A DNA stretch of 64,000 nt from JAEUJM01 sp041908445 (GTDB taxonomy: Bacteria; Actinomycetota; Acidimicrobiia; Acidimicrobiales; DATDAH01), in NCBI GenBank assembly GCA_041908445.1, contig JAYRFK010000014.1, forward strand, positions 22,944 to 86,943, written 5' to 3'. Positions 18,343 to 26,725 of the stretch are shown in pieces. A program made the position numbers and the translations under genes. Position 1 is the stretch's first letter. Each line of letters starts with the position of its first letter. A model generated the notes under the pieces. The model was given only the letters and a program-made list of their open reading frames with translations. It ran no database searches and was not told where the DNA came from.

Positions 18343-20205
18343 GTGGAAGCGCAACCGGGCACGGTCCCCACGGTCGACGCCACGTCGCGCTGGCGCCTCC
18401 TCATCCGCCACCGCTTCGGCTTCCAGGCGGGTCTGGACGCGGTCGCCTGGGCCGTCGCCATCGTGCTGGCCACCCTGCTCCGCTACGACTTCGAGTACCA
18501 GCTGATCGACTGGGCCCGGCTCGCGCTGATCATCCCCATCGCGATCGTGATCCACGTCGTGGTCGGCACCGCCGGCGGGCTGTACCTCGGCCGCTGGCGG
18601 TTCGGCAGCTTCGAGGAGGTCGCCGCCCTCACCCGGTGCGTGGTCGTGGCCACGGTGTCGATCGCCTTCGTCAACCGCTTCCTGTTCGACTACCTCATCC
18701 CCGTCAGCGCCACGATCCTCGCGGGCTGCCTCGCCCTGCTGTTCATGGCCGGGGCCCGCTACGGGTGGCGCCTCGTGCTCGAGCGCCGCATGCGACCCTC
18801 GGACGACACCGCCACCCGGGTGCTGGTCTTCGGCGCCGGCGAAGGGGGCCTGCAGGTCATCAACGCCATGCTGCGCAACCCGTCGAGCCCCTACCTGCCG
18901 GTCGCGCTGCTCGACGACCACCCGTACAAGCAGCACCTCCGCATCAACGGCGTGCCGGTGAGCGGCGACCGCCACCGCATGGCCGACGTGGCCAAGACCT
19001 TCGACGCCGACGCCATCGTGATCGCCATCCCGAGCGCGGGCGCCAGCCTGATCGCCGAGCTGTCCCAGCTGGCCGAGGTCGCCGGGCTGGCGGTGATGGT
19101 GCTGCCCCCGGTCCGCGAGCTCTTCGGCGGCGACGTCGGGGTGGCCGACATCCGCCCGATCAGCGAGTCCGACCTGCTCGGCCGCCACGAGGTCGACACC
19201 GACGTGTCCTCGATCTCGAGCTACGTCACCGGGCGGCGGGTGCTCGTGACCGGGGCCGGCGGCTCGATCGGCAGCGAGCTGTGCGCCCAGCTGTACCTCT
19301 TCGCCCCCGGCCAGCTCGTCATGCTCGACCGGGACGAGTCGGCGCTGCACGCGGTGCAGCTCGCGATCGAGGGCCGCGCCCTGCTCGACTCGCCCAACCT
19401 GGTCGTCGCCGACCTGCGCGACGGCGAGCGCATGGCCGAGATCTTCGCCGAGCACCGCCCCGAGGTCGTGTTCCACGCCGCGGCGCTCAAGCACCTGAGC
19501 CTGCTCGAGCGCCACCCCTCGGAGGCGGTCAAGACCAACGTCTTCGGCACCGAGACCCTGCTCGAGCTCGCCCTCGCCCACGGCGTCGACCGCTTCGTCA
19601 ACGTGTCCACCGACAAGGCCGCGGACCCCGCCAGCGTGCTCGGGTACACCAAGCGCCTCGCCGAGCGCCTCACCGCGGCGGCGGCGAGGCGGGCCACCGG
19701 CACGTTCCTCTCGGTGCGGTTCGGCAACGTGCTCCACAGCCGGGGCTCGGCCATGGGGGTGTTCGAGGCCCAGGTCCGCGCCGGCGGCCCCATCACCGTC
19801 ACCGACCCCGACGTCACCCGCTACTTCATGACCGTCGAGGAGGCGGTCCAGCTGATCATCCAGGCGGGGGCGATCGGCCGGCCGGGCGAGGCCCTCGTGC
19901 TGGACATGGGCGAGCCCGTCCGCATCGCGGACATCGCCGCCCGCATGGCGGCCCGGTCCGACCGGCCCATCGAGGTCGTCTACACGGGCCTGCGGCCCGG
20001 GGAGAAGCTCCACGAGGTGCTCATCGGGGAGGAGGAGCACCCCAGCCAGTCGGCCCACCCGATGATCTCGGCGGTCGACGTGCCCCCGCTGGCGCCGGCG
20101 GCCGTGGCGGACCTGCTCGCCGAGGACGGCCCCGCGCTCGTCTCCCGCCTCGCCGCGCTGTGCCGCAGCGGCGACGGCATCGCATCCCCCACCGACCGGG
20201 CCTGA
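18343..20205 (+). CDS. CapD/PglF-like membrane-bound NDP-sugar 4,6-dehydratase
   Basis: 620 aa. Four N-terminal membrane helices (residues about 25-135) are followed by a vestigial Rossmann domain (VFGAGEGGLQV) and a catalytic SDR domain beginning VTGAGGSIGSELC near residue 307. FHAAALKHLSLLE, VNVSTDKAADPAS and YTKRLAER are the family active-site strings, and RPGEKLHEVLI is the typical C-terminal signature. These enzymes convert UDP-GlcNAc to UDP-4-keto-6-deoxy-GlcNAc (or its 5-epimer), the first step to bacillosamine-type sugars. GTG 18343 was chosen for the GGGGAGGAGG stretch just before it; GTG 18289 is possible. Monocistronic, divergent from wzc. Confidence 0.9.
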   Translation: MEAQPGTVPTVDATSRWRLLIRHRFGFQAGLDAVAWAVAIVLATLLRYDFEYQLIDWARLALIIPIAIVIHVVVGTAGGLYLGRWRFGSFEEVAALTRCVVVATVSIAFVNRFLFDYLIPVSATILAGCLALLFMAGARYGWRLVLERRMRPSDDTATRVLVFGAGEGGLQVINAMLRNPSSPYLPVALLDDHPYKQHLRINGVPVSGDRHRMADVAKTFDADAIVIAIPSAGASLIAELSQLAEVAGLAVMVLPPVRELFGGDVGVADIRPISESDLLGRHEVDTDVSSISSYVTGRRVLVTGAGGSIGSELCAQLYLFAPGQLVMLDRDESALHAVQLAIEGRALLDSPNLVVADLRDGERMAEIFAEHRPEVVFHAAALKHLSLLERHPSEAVKTNVFGTETLLELALAHGVDRFVNVSTDKAADPASVLGYTKRLAERLTAAAARRATGTFLSVRFGNVLHSRGSAMGVFEAQVRAGGPITVTDPDVTRYFMTVEEAVQLIIQAGAIGRPGEALVLDMGEPVRIADIAARMAARSDRPIEVVYTGLRPGEKLHEVLIGEEEHPSQSAHPMISAVDVPPLAPAAVADLLAEDGPALVSRLAALCRSGDGIASPTDRA

Positions 20206-20220
20206 GCCCGCCGGCGCCGG

Positions 20221-20237
20221 GGCCCGCCACGCGGGTC
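20221..20237. terminator. Short hairpin between convergent capD and degT
   Basis: GGCCCGC (20221-20227) pairs with GCGGGTC (20231-20237) through a 3-base loop, including one G-T pair. It lies in the 34-base gap between two genes ending towards each other. No T-run follows, so its activity is uncertain. Confidence 0.4.
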
Positions 20238-20239
20238 GC

Positions 20240-21343
20240 TCAGGCGCGGGCCGCGGCGACCGCGGCCGCCAGCTCCTCGATGTCGGCGACGGGCAGACGG
20301 GCGTGCATGGGCAGCGACAGCATGTGCGCCGCCAGGTGCTCGGTCACGGGGAGGTCGGTCGGCGCCCCGGCGAAGATCGGCTGGCGGTGGGCCGGCGGGA
20401 AGTACACGCGGGTCTCGATGCGGCGGGCGGCGAGCGCCTCCTGCAGCGCGTCGCGGCCCTCGTCGACGAGCACCGTGTAGAGCATGAAGACGTGGCCGCA
20501 GCCCGGCCGCACGGCGGGCGGCGTCACGCCCGGCACGGCCGCGAGCAGCTCGGTCAGGCGGCGGGCGTTGGCCTGCTTGCGCTCGAGGATGGCGGGGAGC
20601 TTCGCGAGCTGGGCCCGGCCCATGGCCGCCTGCATCTCGCTGATGCGCCAGTTGTAGCCGACGAGCACGTGGCGGCCCGGGGCCGGCTGGCCGTGGTTGC
20701 GCAGCAGGCGCAGGTGCTCGGCGAGGTCGCCGTCGTCGGTGGTGACCATGCCGCCCTCGCCCGTGGTGATGTTCTTGGTGGGCGTGAAGCTGAACATGGC
20801 GGCCCGGCCGAACCCGCCGACGGGACGGCCGGCGTAGGTGGCGCCGTGGGCCTCGGCGGCGTCCTCGACGAGGGGCACGCCGGCGTCGTCGGCGACGGCC
20901 CGCAGCGCGTCGAGGTCGGCGGCCTGGCCGCCGTAGTGCACGGCGACGATGGCGCGGGTGGCGGGGGTGATGCGCCGGGCGACGTCCGCCGGGTCGAGGT
21001 CGAAGGTGTCGGGGAGGACGTCGGCGAACACCGGCGTGGCCCCGACGTGCAGCACCGACGTCGCGGTCGAGATGAACGTCATCGAGGGCAGGATCACCTC
21101 GTCGCCCGGGCCGAGGCCCAGGCCGAGGTGGATCGCCGAGAGGGCCACCGTGCCGCTGGCGAAGGCCACCGCGTGCTCGACCTCGTGCCGGGCCGCGAAC
21201 TCCTGCTCGAAGGCGGCGGTGGCCGGACCGTCGGTGAGGATGCCGGAGCGGAACACCTCGGCGATGGCGGCGAGCTCGTCCTCGCCCACGTCGGGTCGGG
21301 CGAGCCGGATGCCGCGGGCGTCGGGGGCGTCGGGGTCGTCCAT
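20240..21343 (-). CDS. DegT/DnrJ/EryC1/StrS aminotransferase
   Basis: 367 aa. PLP-dependent sugar aminotransferase: AFASGTVALSAIHLGLGLG, VILPSMTFISTATSV, VEDAAEAHGATY and the Schiff-base lysine K190 in SFTPTKNITTGEGG are all present. It transfers an amino group, usually from glutamate, to a 3- or 4-keto NDP-sugar. Being next to the CapD-like dehydratase, it most likely aminates UDP-4-keto-6-deoxy-GlcNAc at C4 (PglE/LegC-like). The ATG at 21343 is preceded by a TACGCT box 10 bases upstream; the longer frame to 21583 is low-complexity and rejected. Confidence 0.93.
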   Translation of the reverse strand: MDDPDAPDARGIRLARPDVGEDELAAIAEVFRSGILTDGPATAAFEQEFAARHEVEHAVAFASGTVALSAIHLGLGLGPGDEVILPSMTFISTATSVLHVGATPVFADVLPDTFDLDPADVARRITPATRAIVAVHYGGQAADLDALRAVADDAGVPLVEDAAEAHGATYAGRPVGGFGRAAMFSFTPTKNITTGEGGMVTTDDGDLAEHLRLLRNHGQPAPGRHVLVGYNWRISEMQAAMGRAQLAKLPAILERKQANARRLTELLAAVPGVTPPAVRPGCGHVFMLYTVLVDEGRDALQEALAARRIETRVYFPPAHRQPIFAGAPTDLPVTEHLAAHMLSLPMHARLPVADIEELAAAVAAARA

Positions 21344-21353
21344 GGGCGGCGCC

Positions 21354-21359
21354 AGCGTA
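21354..21359 (-). promoter_or_regulatory. Candidate -10 box (TACGCT) of the DegT gene
   Basis: TACGCT on the minus strand (21359-21354), 10 bases before the ATG; no Shine-Dalgarno is seen in the gap. Consistent with near-leaderless expression. Confidence 0.4.
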
Positions 21360-21387
21360 GACGGCGCCGTCGGCCCGGCGTGGGGGC

Positions 21388-22452
21388 TCACCCGGTGCAG
21401 AGCACGGTGGCGACGCGCTCGGCGGCCCGGCCGTCCCACCCCTCGGGCCGCCGGGGGGTGCGGGGGCGGTCGAGGGCGGCTCGTGCCGCCGCCACGATCC
21501 GGGCCGGGTCGGTGCCCACCACCTCGTTGGTGCCCTCGGTGACGGTGATCGGGCGCTCGGTCTCCTCGCGCAGCGTCAGGCACGGCACCCCGAGGACGGT
21601 CGTCTCCTCCTGCACGCCACCCGAGTCGGTGAGCACGAGCCGGGCGTCGGCCTCGAGGGCGAGGAAGTCGAGGTAGCCGAGTGGCGGTGCGGCGTGGACG
21701 CCGGGGGGCAGTGGCCGGCCGGCCAGGGCGGCGCGCGTCCGGGGGTGGACCGGGAACACGAGCGGGCAGGTGGCGGCGACCGTCCCGAGCGCGTCGAGGA
21801 GCCGGTCGAGGACGGCCGGGTCGTCCACGTTGGAGGGCCGGTGCAGGGTGATCACGCCGTAGGCGCCGGGGGTGAGCCCGAGGTCGGCGAGCACGGGGCG
21901 CTCACGGGCCCGCTCCACGTTCGTGAGCAGGGTGTCGACCATCACGTTGCCCACGAGGTGGACCGCCGCCGGGGGCACGCCCTCCGCCCGCAGGTGGTCG
22001 ACGGCGTCGGGGGAGGGCGCGAAGAGCTCGTCGCTCAGGCGGTCGACCACGATGCGGTTGACCTCCTCGGGCATCGTCCGGTTGCCGCTGCGGAGGCCGG
22101 CCTCGACGTGGGCCAGCCGGGCCGGGGACTTGGCGGTGACGAGGGCGACGGCGAGCGTGGCGGTGACGTCGCCGACGACCACGACGACGTCGGGGGCGAG
22201 TGCCTCCAGGAGCGGCTCGAAGGCGAGCATGACCCGGGCGGTCTGGGCGGCCTGGCTGCCCGAGCCCGAGCCCAGGTGGTGGTCGGGCGCCCGCAGCCCC
22301 AGGTCGGCGAAGAACACGTCGTTCACGTCGGGGTCGTAGTGCTGGCCCGCGTGGACGAGGGTCGTCCGGGCCCCGGCGGCCTCGAGCGCGTCGAGCACCG
22401 GCTTCACCTTCATGAAGTTCGGCCGGGCCGCGGCGACACACACGGCGTGCAC
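21388..22452 (-). CDS. wecB: UDP-N-acetylglucosamine 2-epimerase (non-hydrolysing, WecB-like)
   Basis: 354 aa. The N-terminus AARPNFMKVKPVLDAL, HVEAGLRSGNRTMPEEVNR, TLHRPSNVD and LTDSGGVQEETTVLGVPCLTLREETERP are the standard non-hydrolysing epimerase motifs. It interconverts UDP-GlcNAc and UDP-ManNAc. A UDP-sugar dehydrogenase fragment at the right edge could be the next enzyme to a ManNAcA-type uronate. GTG 22452 is preferred because homology begins there and a TAACGT box lies 8 bases upstream; the longer frame overlaps the divergent methyltransferase. Confidence 0.93.
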   Translation of the reverse strand: MHAVCVAAARPNFMKVKPVLDALEAAGARTTLVHAGQHYDPDVNDVFFADLGLRAPDHHLGSGSGSQAAQTARVMLAFEPLLEALAPDVVVVVGDVTATLAVALVTAKSPARLAHVEAGLRSGNRTMPEEVNRIVVDRLSDELFAPSPDAVDHLRAEGVPPAAVHLVGNVMVDTLLTNVERARERPVLADLGLTPGAYGVITLHRPSNVDDPAVLDRLLDALGTVAATCPLVFPVHPRTRAALAGRPLPPGVHAAPPLGYLDFLALEADARLVLTDSGGVQEETTVLGVPCLTLREETERPITVTEGTNEVVGTDPARIVAAARAALDRPRTPRRPEGWDGRAAERVATVLCTG

Positions 22453-22460
22453 GGTCGCCG

Positions 22461-22468
22461 ACGTTAAC
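22461..22468. promoter_or_regulatory. Divergent promoter element with GTTAAC palindrome
   Basis: The AT-containing element lies between wecB (-) and the methyltransferase (+). On the minus strand TAACGT (22466-22461) is 8 bases before the wecB GTG. The palindrome GTTAAC (22463-22468) could also serve the large plus-strand operon, but no matching plus-strand -10 is clear. Confidence 0.35.
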
Positions 22469-22486
22469 CGTGGGATGATCCGGGGC

Positions 22487-23359
22487 ATGGATCGGTGGGG
22501 TGGCGCACGGGCGCGCGGCGTGCGCTCGGTCAAGCGCGCGCTCGAGCGCGGCGTCGCCGACGACCGCACGATCGCGGCCCGCAGCGTGCCGCTGCGCGCC
22601 GAGGAGGACGCCTTCGTCCTGCGTCGGGCGACCGTCCCGGCGGCGGGCGGGCCGTCGGACTGGGCGCTGCCGGACGCCGACCGGTGGGAGCTCGAGGACG
22701 AGCACGACCCGGCCGCCTACCTCGCGAGCGGCGAGCTCCACGCGACCACGGTCCGCGACGCCGTGGCCCGCCACGGCCTCGCCCTCGGCCAGGGCCACCG
22801 CGTGCTCGAGTTCGGCTGCGGCTACGGCCGCGTCCTGCGGTGGTGGCCCCAGGTCGCCCCGGGGGTCGAGACGTGGGGCGCGGACCTCGTCGCCGAGCGC
22901 ATCGCCTGGGGGCGGGCCCACCTGCCCGCCTCGTTCCGGCTCACCACCTGCACCACCGCGCCGCACCTGCCGTTCCCCGACGCCACCTTCGACCTCCTGT
23001 ACGCCTGCTCGGTCATCCCCCACATCAGCGAGCTGGCCGACGCCTGGCTCCTGGAGCTGCGCCGGGTGCTCGTCCCGGGCGGGCTCGCCTACCTGACCGT
23101 GTACGACGAGAGCACGATCGCCGCCATCCGCCGGACCGGCGAGAGCCCGAACCTGCGGCGCGGCCTCGACGACCTCGAGGCGCGCGCCGGCGCGGTCGCC
23201 GACGACTTCGACGTGATCGTGCTCAACCGCCGACCGGGTGGCGCCCAGGTCTTCTACGGCCAGGACTACCTCGAGCGGGTGTGGGGCGGCTGGTTCGACG
23301 TCCTCGAGCGCCGGCCCGAGGACTTCCACGTCCAGACCGCGATGGTGCTGCGCCGGTGA
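22487..23359 (+). CDS. Class I SAM-dependent methyltransferase
   Basis: 290 aa. Motif I is VLEFGCGYGRVLRWW (about residues 106-120), with PFPDATFDLLYACSVIPHI as the motif IV/post region and LRRVLVPGGLAYLTVYDE as motif VI, typical of Methyltransf_11/25. The N-terminal 80 residues are basic and not recognised. It is the first gene of the plus-strand array operon; its stop overlaps the next start as GTGA. ATG 22487 was chosen for the GGGG upstream; ATG 22475 in the same frame is equally possible. Substrate unknown; O- or N-methylation of a glycan is the contextual guess. Confidence 0.82.
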   Translation: MDRWGGARARGVRSVKRALERGVADDRTIAARSVPLRAEEDAFVLRRATVPAAGGPSDWALPDADRWELEDEHDPAAYLASGELHATTVRDAVARHGLALGQGHRVLEFGCGYGRVLRWWPQVAPGVETWGADLVAERIAWGRAHLPASFRLTTCTTAPHLPFPDATFDLLYACSVIPHISELADAWLLELRRVLVPGGLAYLTVYDESTIAAIRRTGESPNLRRGLDDLEARAGAVADDFDVIVLNRRPGGAQVFYGQDYLERVWGGWFDVLERRPEDFHVQTAMVLRR

Positions 23360-25515
23360 GGCAGGTCGTCCAGTCCGTCCGCGACGGCCGCCTGCGGGTC
23401 GCCGACCTGCCCCGGCCGTCGATCGGCCCCACCGAGGTCCTGGTCGCGCCCACCCACTCGGTGGTGTCGGCCGGCACCGAGCGGGCGGTCCGCCACCTCG
23501 CCTCCTCGTCGCTGGTCGCCAAGGCCCGCGCCCGGCCCGACCTGGCCCGCAAGGTGCTGCGCCGGGCCCGCACCGAGGGCCTGGTGCGCACGGCGCGCTC
23601 GGTCCGCGACCGCCTCGACCAGGACATGCCCCTCGGCTACTCGTCGGCGGGCCGGGTCGTCGAGGTCGGCGAGTGGGCCAGCGGCCTCGCGGTCGGCGAC
23701 CTGGTGGCCGCCGCCGGCGCCGGCCACGCCGAGCTCCAGGTCGTCGCCGCGCCGCTGGCCGTGGCGCTGCCGCCCGGCGTCGACCCCGCCCACGCCGCCT
23801 TCGGCGCGCTCGGCACGGTCGCGCTCAACGGCCTCCGCCTGGCCGAGGTCGGCCCCGGCAGCCGGGTGGCGGTCATCGGGCTCGGTCTGCTCGGGCGCCT
23901 CACCGCCCGCCTGGCCCGGGCCGCGGGGTGCGAGGTCGTGGCCCTCGAGGTCTCGGCCGCCGCACTCGAGCGTCACGAGCCGTCGGTCGAGCTGGCCCTC
24001 GTCGACGACGGCGACCCGACCACGGCCGCGGTGCTGGACTGGTCCCGCGGTCGCGGCGTGGACGCCGTGCTCGTCACCGCCGCCTCCCGCTCCGCCGACC
24101 CGCTGGTGCGCGCCCCGAGCCTGAGCCGGGACCGGGCCACGGTGGTGCTCGTCGGCGACGTGCCGATCCACCTGGCCCGCACCCCGCTGTACGAGAAGGA
24201 GCTCACCCTGCGGGTGGCCCGCAGCTACGGCCCCGGCCGCTACGACCCGCTCTTCGAGGACGCCGCCGTCGACTACCCGGTGGGCCACGTGCCCTGGACG
24301 GCCCGCCGCAACCTCGAGGCCTTCGTCGATCTCCTCGCCGCCGGCTCGCTCGACGTCGCCGACCTCGTCACCCACACCTTCCCGATCGCCGAGGCCGAGG
24401 CCGCCTACGCGGTGCTCGAGGACAAGGTCGCCGCCCCGCTGGCGATCCAGCTCGTGTACCCCGAGGCGGAGCACGTCGCGCCCCGGCCCGCCCCCGTGCC
24501 CCCGCCCGCCCGCACGGGTCGCTCCCGGGCGCCGGAGCGGCCCCGGGTCGCCCTCGTCGGGGCCGGCACGTTCGTGCGGGCCACGCTGCTGCCCGCGCTC
24601 GCCGACGCCGGCCTGGACGTGGCCGTGGTGGCCTCGGCCGGCGGCGTCTCGGCCGAGCGCCTCGCCGAGCGGCTCGGTGCCCGCCAGGTGACCACCGACG
24701 AGGCCCTCACCACGGACGAGGCGGACCTCGTCATCGTGGCCACCCGCCACGACACGCACGCCGCCCTCGCCGCCCAGGCGCTGGCGGCGGGGCGCGACGT
24801 CCTGTGCGAGAAGCCCCTCGCCCTCGACGAGGAGGGCCTCGACGCGGTCGTGTCCGCGTGGCGGGCGGGCGGGGGCCTGCTCGCGGTGGGGTTCAACCGT
24901 CGCCACAGCGAGGCGGTCGCCGTCGTGCGGTCGGCGCTCGGCGCGGGCCCGTCGCCCCTCACCGTCACCTACCGGGTGGCCGCCGACCCCACGCCGCCGG
25001 GGCACTGGTACGGCGACCGGGCCCAGGGCGGCCGCCTGCTCGGCGAGGTCTGCCACTTCGTCGACACCTGCGGCGCGCTCGTCGGCCACCCCGCGGTGTC
25101 GGTCACGGCCCAGGCCGCGGTCACCGGCCGCGAGCTGCTCCTGGCCGAGGACCTCGTCCTCACGGTGCGCTACGCGGACGACTCCCTCGCCACGATCACC
25201 TACACCACCGGGGGCACCCCGGGCATGGCCAAGGAGCGGGTGGAGGTGCTCGGCGGCGGGCGGTCGGCGCTGATCGACGACTTCGGCGCCGTGGTGGTGG
25301 ACGGGCGCGAGGTCCACCTGACCCGTCCGGGCAAGGGCCACGCGGACCTGCTCGCGGGCGTGCGCCGCGGCCTCGTCGAGGGCGTCGCGGTCGACACCGA
25401 GGCCGCCATCCACACCACGGCCACGGTGTTCGCCGCGGTCGCCTCGTTGACCACGGGCGCCACCGCGGATCCAGCGGCCTTCACGCCCGGCCCGCCCAGC
25501 ACCCCCGCCGCCTGA
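23356..25515 (+). CDS. Bi-domain oxidoreductase: zinc-type alcohol dehydrogenase fold fused to Gfo/Idh/MocA fold
   Basis: 719 aa. Residues about 1-370 resemble medium-chain dehydrogenases (SSAGRVVEVGEWASGL, AFGALGTVALNGLRLAEVGPG, VAVIGLGLLGRL). After a Pro/Arg linker (about 375-395), residues 395-719 form a Gfo/Idh/MocA dehydrogenase (RVALVGAGTFVRATLLPAL, ATRHDTHAALAAQALAAGR, DVLCEKPLAL with the family lysine, GFNRRHSEA). This fused arrangement is known in surface-polysaccharide loci, where it probably oxidises or reduces an activated sugar. GTG 23356 overlaps the methyltransferase stop. It is followed after 4 bases by the glycosyltransferase array. Confidence 0.88.
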   Translation: MRQVVQSVRDGRLRVADLPRPSIGPTEVLVAPTHSVVSAGTERAVRHLASSSLVAKARARPDLARKVLRRARTEGLVRTARSVRDRLDQDMPLGYSSAGRVVEVGEWASGLAVGDLVAAAGAGHAELQVVAAPLAVALPPGVDPAHAAFGALGTVALNGLRLAEVGPGSRVAVIGLGLLGRLTARLARAAGCEVVALEVSAAALERHEPSVELALVDDGDPTTAAVLDWSRGRGVDAVLVTAASRSADPLVRAPSLSRDRATVVLVGDVPIHLARTPLYEKELTLRVARSYGPGRYDPLFEDAAVDYPVGHVPWTARRNLEAFVDLLAAGSLDVADLVTHTFPIAEAEAAYAVLEDKVAAPLAIQLVYPEAEHVAPRPAPVPPPARTGRSRAPERPRVALVGAGTFVRATLLPALADAGLDVAVVASAGGVSAERLAERLGARQVTTDEALTTDEADLVIVATRHDTHAALAAQALAAGRDVLCEKPLALDEEGLDAVVSAWRAGGGLLAVGFNRRHSEAVAVVRSALGAGPSPLTVTYRVAADPTPPGHWYGDRAQGGRLLGEVCHFVDTCGALVGHPAVSVTAQAAVTGRELLLAEDLVLTVRYADDSLATITYTTGGTPGMAKERVEVLGGGRSALIDDFGAVVVDGREVHLTRPGKGHADLLAGVRRGLVEGVAVDTEAAIHTTATVFAAVASLTTGATADPAAFTPGPPSTPAA

Positions 25516-25519
25516 CGCC

Positions 25520-26725
25520 GTGGCCCCTCGCCTGCTCGCGGTCTCCCACGACGCGTCCCGCACCGGCGCGCCGGCCATGCTCGTGCACTTCCTGCGCTGG
25601 GTGCACGAGCACCGCCCGGGGGCCCTCGACGTCGAGGTCGTGCTGCTCCGCGGCGGGCCGCTCCAGGCCGACTTCGGGGCCTTCGGGCGGGTGAGCGTCC
25701 TCGCGCCGGCCGACCGCTGGACCAAGCCGGAGATCGCCGCGCTCGGGTTGCGCAAGGTCGGCCTGCCCGGCGCCGCCGACCGGGCCGCCACCGCCCGGCT
25801 GCGGGCGCGCCTCGCCCGCACGCGCGGCCACGACGTGGTCTGGCTGAACAGCGTCGCCAGCGCGCCGGTCCTGCGGGGCCTGCCGACCGCGGCGGGGCAG
25901 CAGGTGCTCACCGCGGTGCACGAGCTCGACCAGGTGCTCGACGTCGTCGCCCCCGGCGACTGGCAGGCGCTGGTGGCGCGCACGGACCGCTTCCTCGCAG
26001 GGGCCGACGGCATCGCCGAGAACCTCCTGCGCCGGCCCGACGTCGACCCGGCCCGGGTGCGGGTCGGCCACGAGTTCATCGACGTGCGCCGCGAGATCGA
26101 CGGCACGGCCCGGCCCGAGGGCGCCGACGGGGTCGCGCTGCGGCACCGCCTCGGCATCCCCGAGGACGCCTTCGTCGTCGGCGGCTGCGGGCCGACCGCG
26201 TGGCGCAAGGCGCCCGACCTCTTCCTGCGCCTCGGCGTGGCCCTGCGCCACCACGAGGACGCGGCGGGCGGCCGACCCGTCCACCTGGTGTGGATCGGCG
26301 GCCCCGTGGACGGCGTGAAGTTCGCCCCCCTCGCGCACGACCTCCGCTCCGCCCGGCTCGGCGACGTCGTCCACTTCATCGGCCCCCAGCAGGACCTCAC
26401 CGAGCCGTTCGCCATGTTCGACGCCTTCGCCCTCACCTCGCGCGAGGACGCCCTGCCCCTCGTGTGCCTCGAGGCGGCCCGCGCGGGCCGGCCCGTCCTG
26501 GCCTTCGACAACACCTGCCTGGCCGAGGTCTTCCGCGACGGCGAGGGCGTGTTCGTGCCGTTCCTCGACGTGGACGCCATGGCCGCGCGGATCGCCCGGT
26601 GGGCCGGCGCGCCGGCCGAGGCACGCGCCATGGGGGAGCGGGCCCGGGCCAGGGTCCTCGACGCCTTCGACGTGGCCGTCGGTGCGCCGCGCTGGTGGGC
26701 GGAGCTCGAGGAGCTGCTCCCGTGA
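25520..26725 (+). CDS. Array glycosyltransferase 1 (GT4-like, motif-complete)
   Basis: 401 aa. First of eleven tandem paralogues. Motifs shared by the complete members: SHDASRTGAP N-terminal loop with FLRW, AVHELDQ in the first domain, a VGHEFID hinge segment, W228-R-K donor-phosphate motif (AWRKAPDLF), VHLVWIG strand, and LTSREDALPLVCLEA at about 305-320, equivalent to the GT4 E-x7-E region with D as the first acid. Together these predict a retaining GT-B enzyme acting in the cytoplasm. GTG start, 4 bases after the oxidoreductase stop, and GTGA overlap with the next gene. Sugar specificity unknown. Confidence 0.85.
   Translation: MAPRLLAVSHDASRTGAPAMLVHFLRWVHEHRPGALDVEVVLLRGGPLQADFGAFGRVSVLAPADRWTKPEIAALGLRKVGLPGAADRAATARLRARLARTRGHDVVWLNSVASAPVLRGLPTAAGQQVLTAVHELDQVLDVVAPGDWQALVARTDRFLAGADGIAENLLRRPDVDPARVRVGHEFIDVRREIDGTARPEGADGVALRHRLGIPEDAFVVGGCGPTAWRKAPDLFLRLGVALRHHEDAAGGRPVHLVWIGGPVDGVKFAPLAHDLRSARLGDVVHFIGPQQDLTEPFAMFDAFALTSREDALPLVCLEAARAGRPVLAFDNTCLAEVFRDGEGVFVPFLDVDAMAARIARWAGAPAEARAMGERARARVLDAFDVAVGAPRWWAELEELLP

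Noticed and set aside
22495..23355. N-terminal extension of the bi-domain oxidoreductase over the methyltransferase gene
   Set aside because: The extension is a different frame of the methyltransferase and is Arg-rich; GTG 23356 in a GTGA overlap is the natural start.
23356..25515. The dehydrogenase/Gfo-Idh-MocA fusion as a novel protein
   Set aside because: Bi-domain oxidoreductases with this order are already known in polysaccharide loci.
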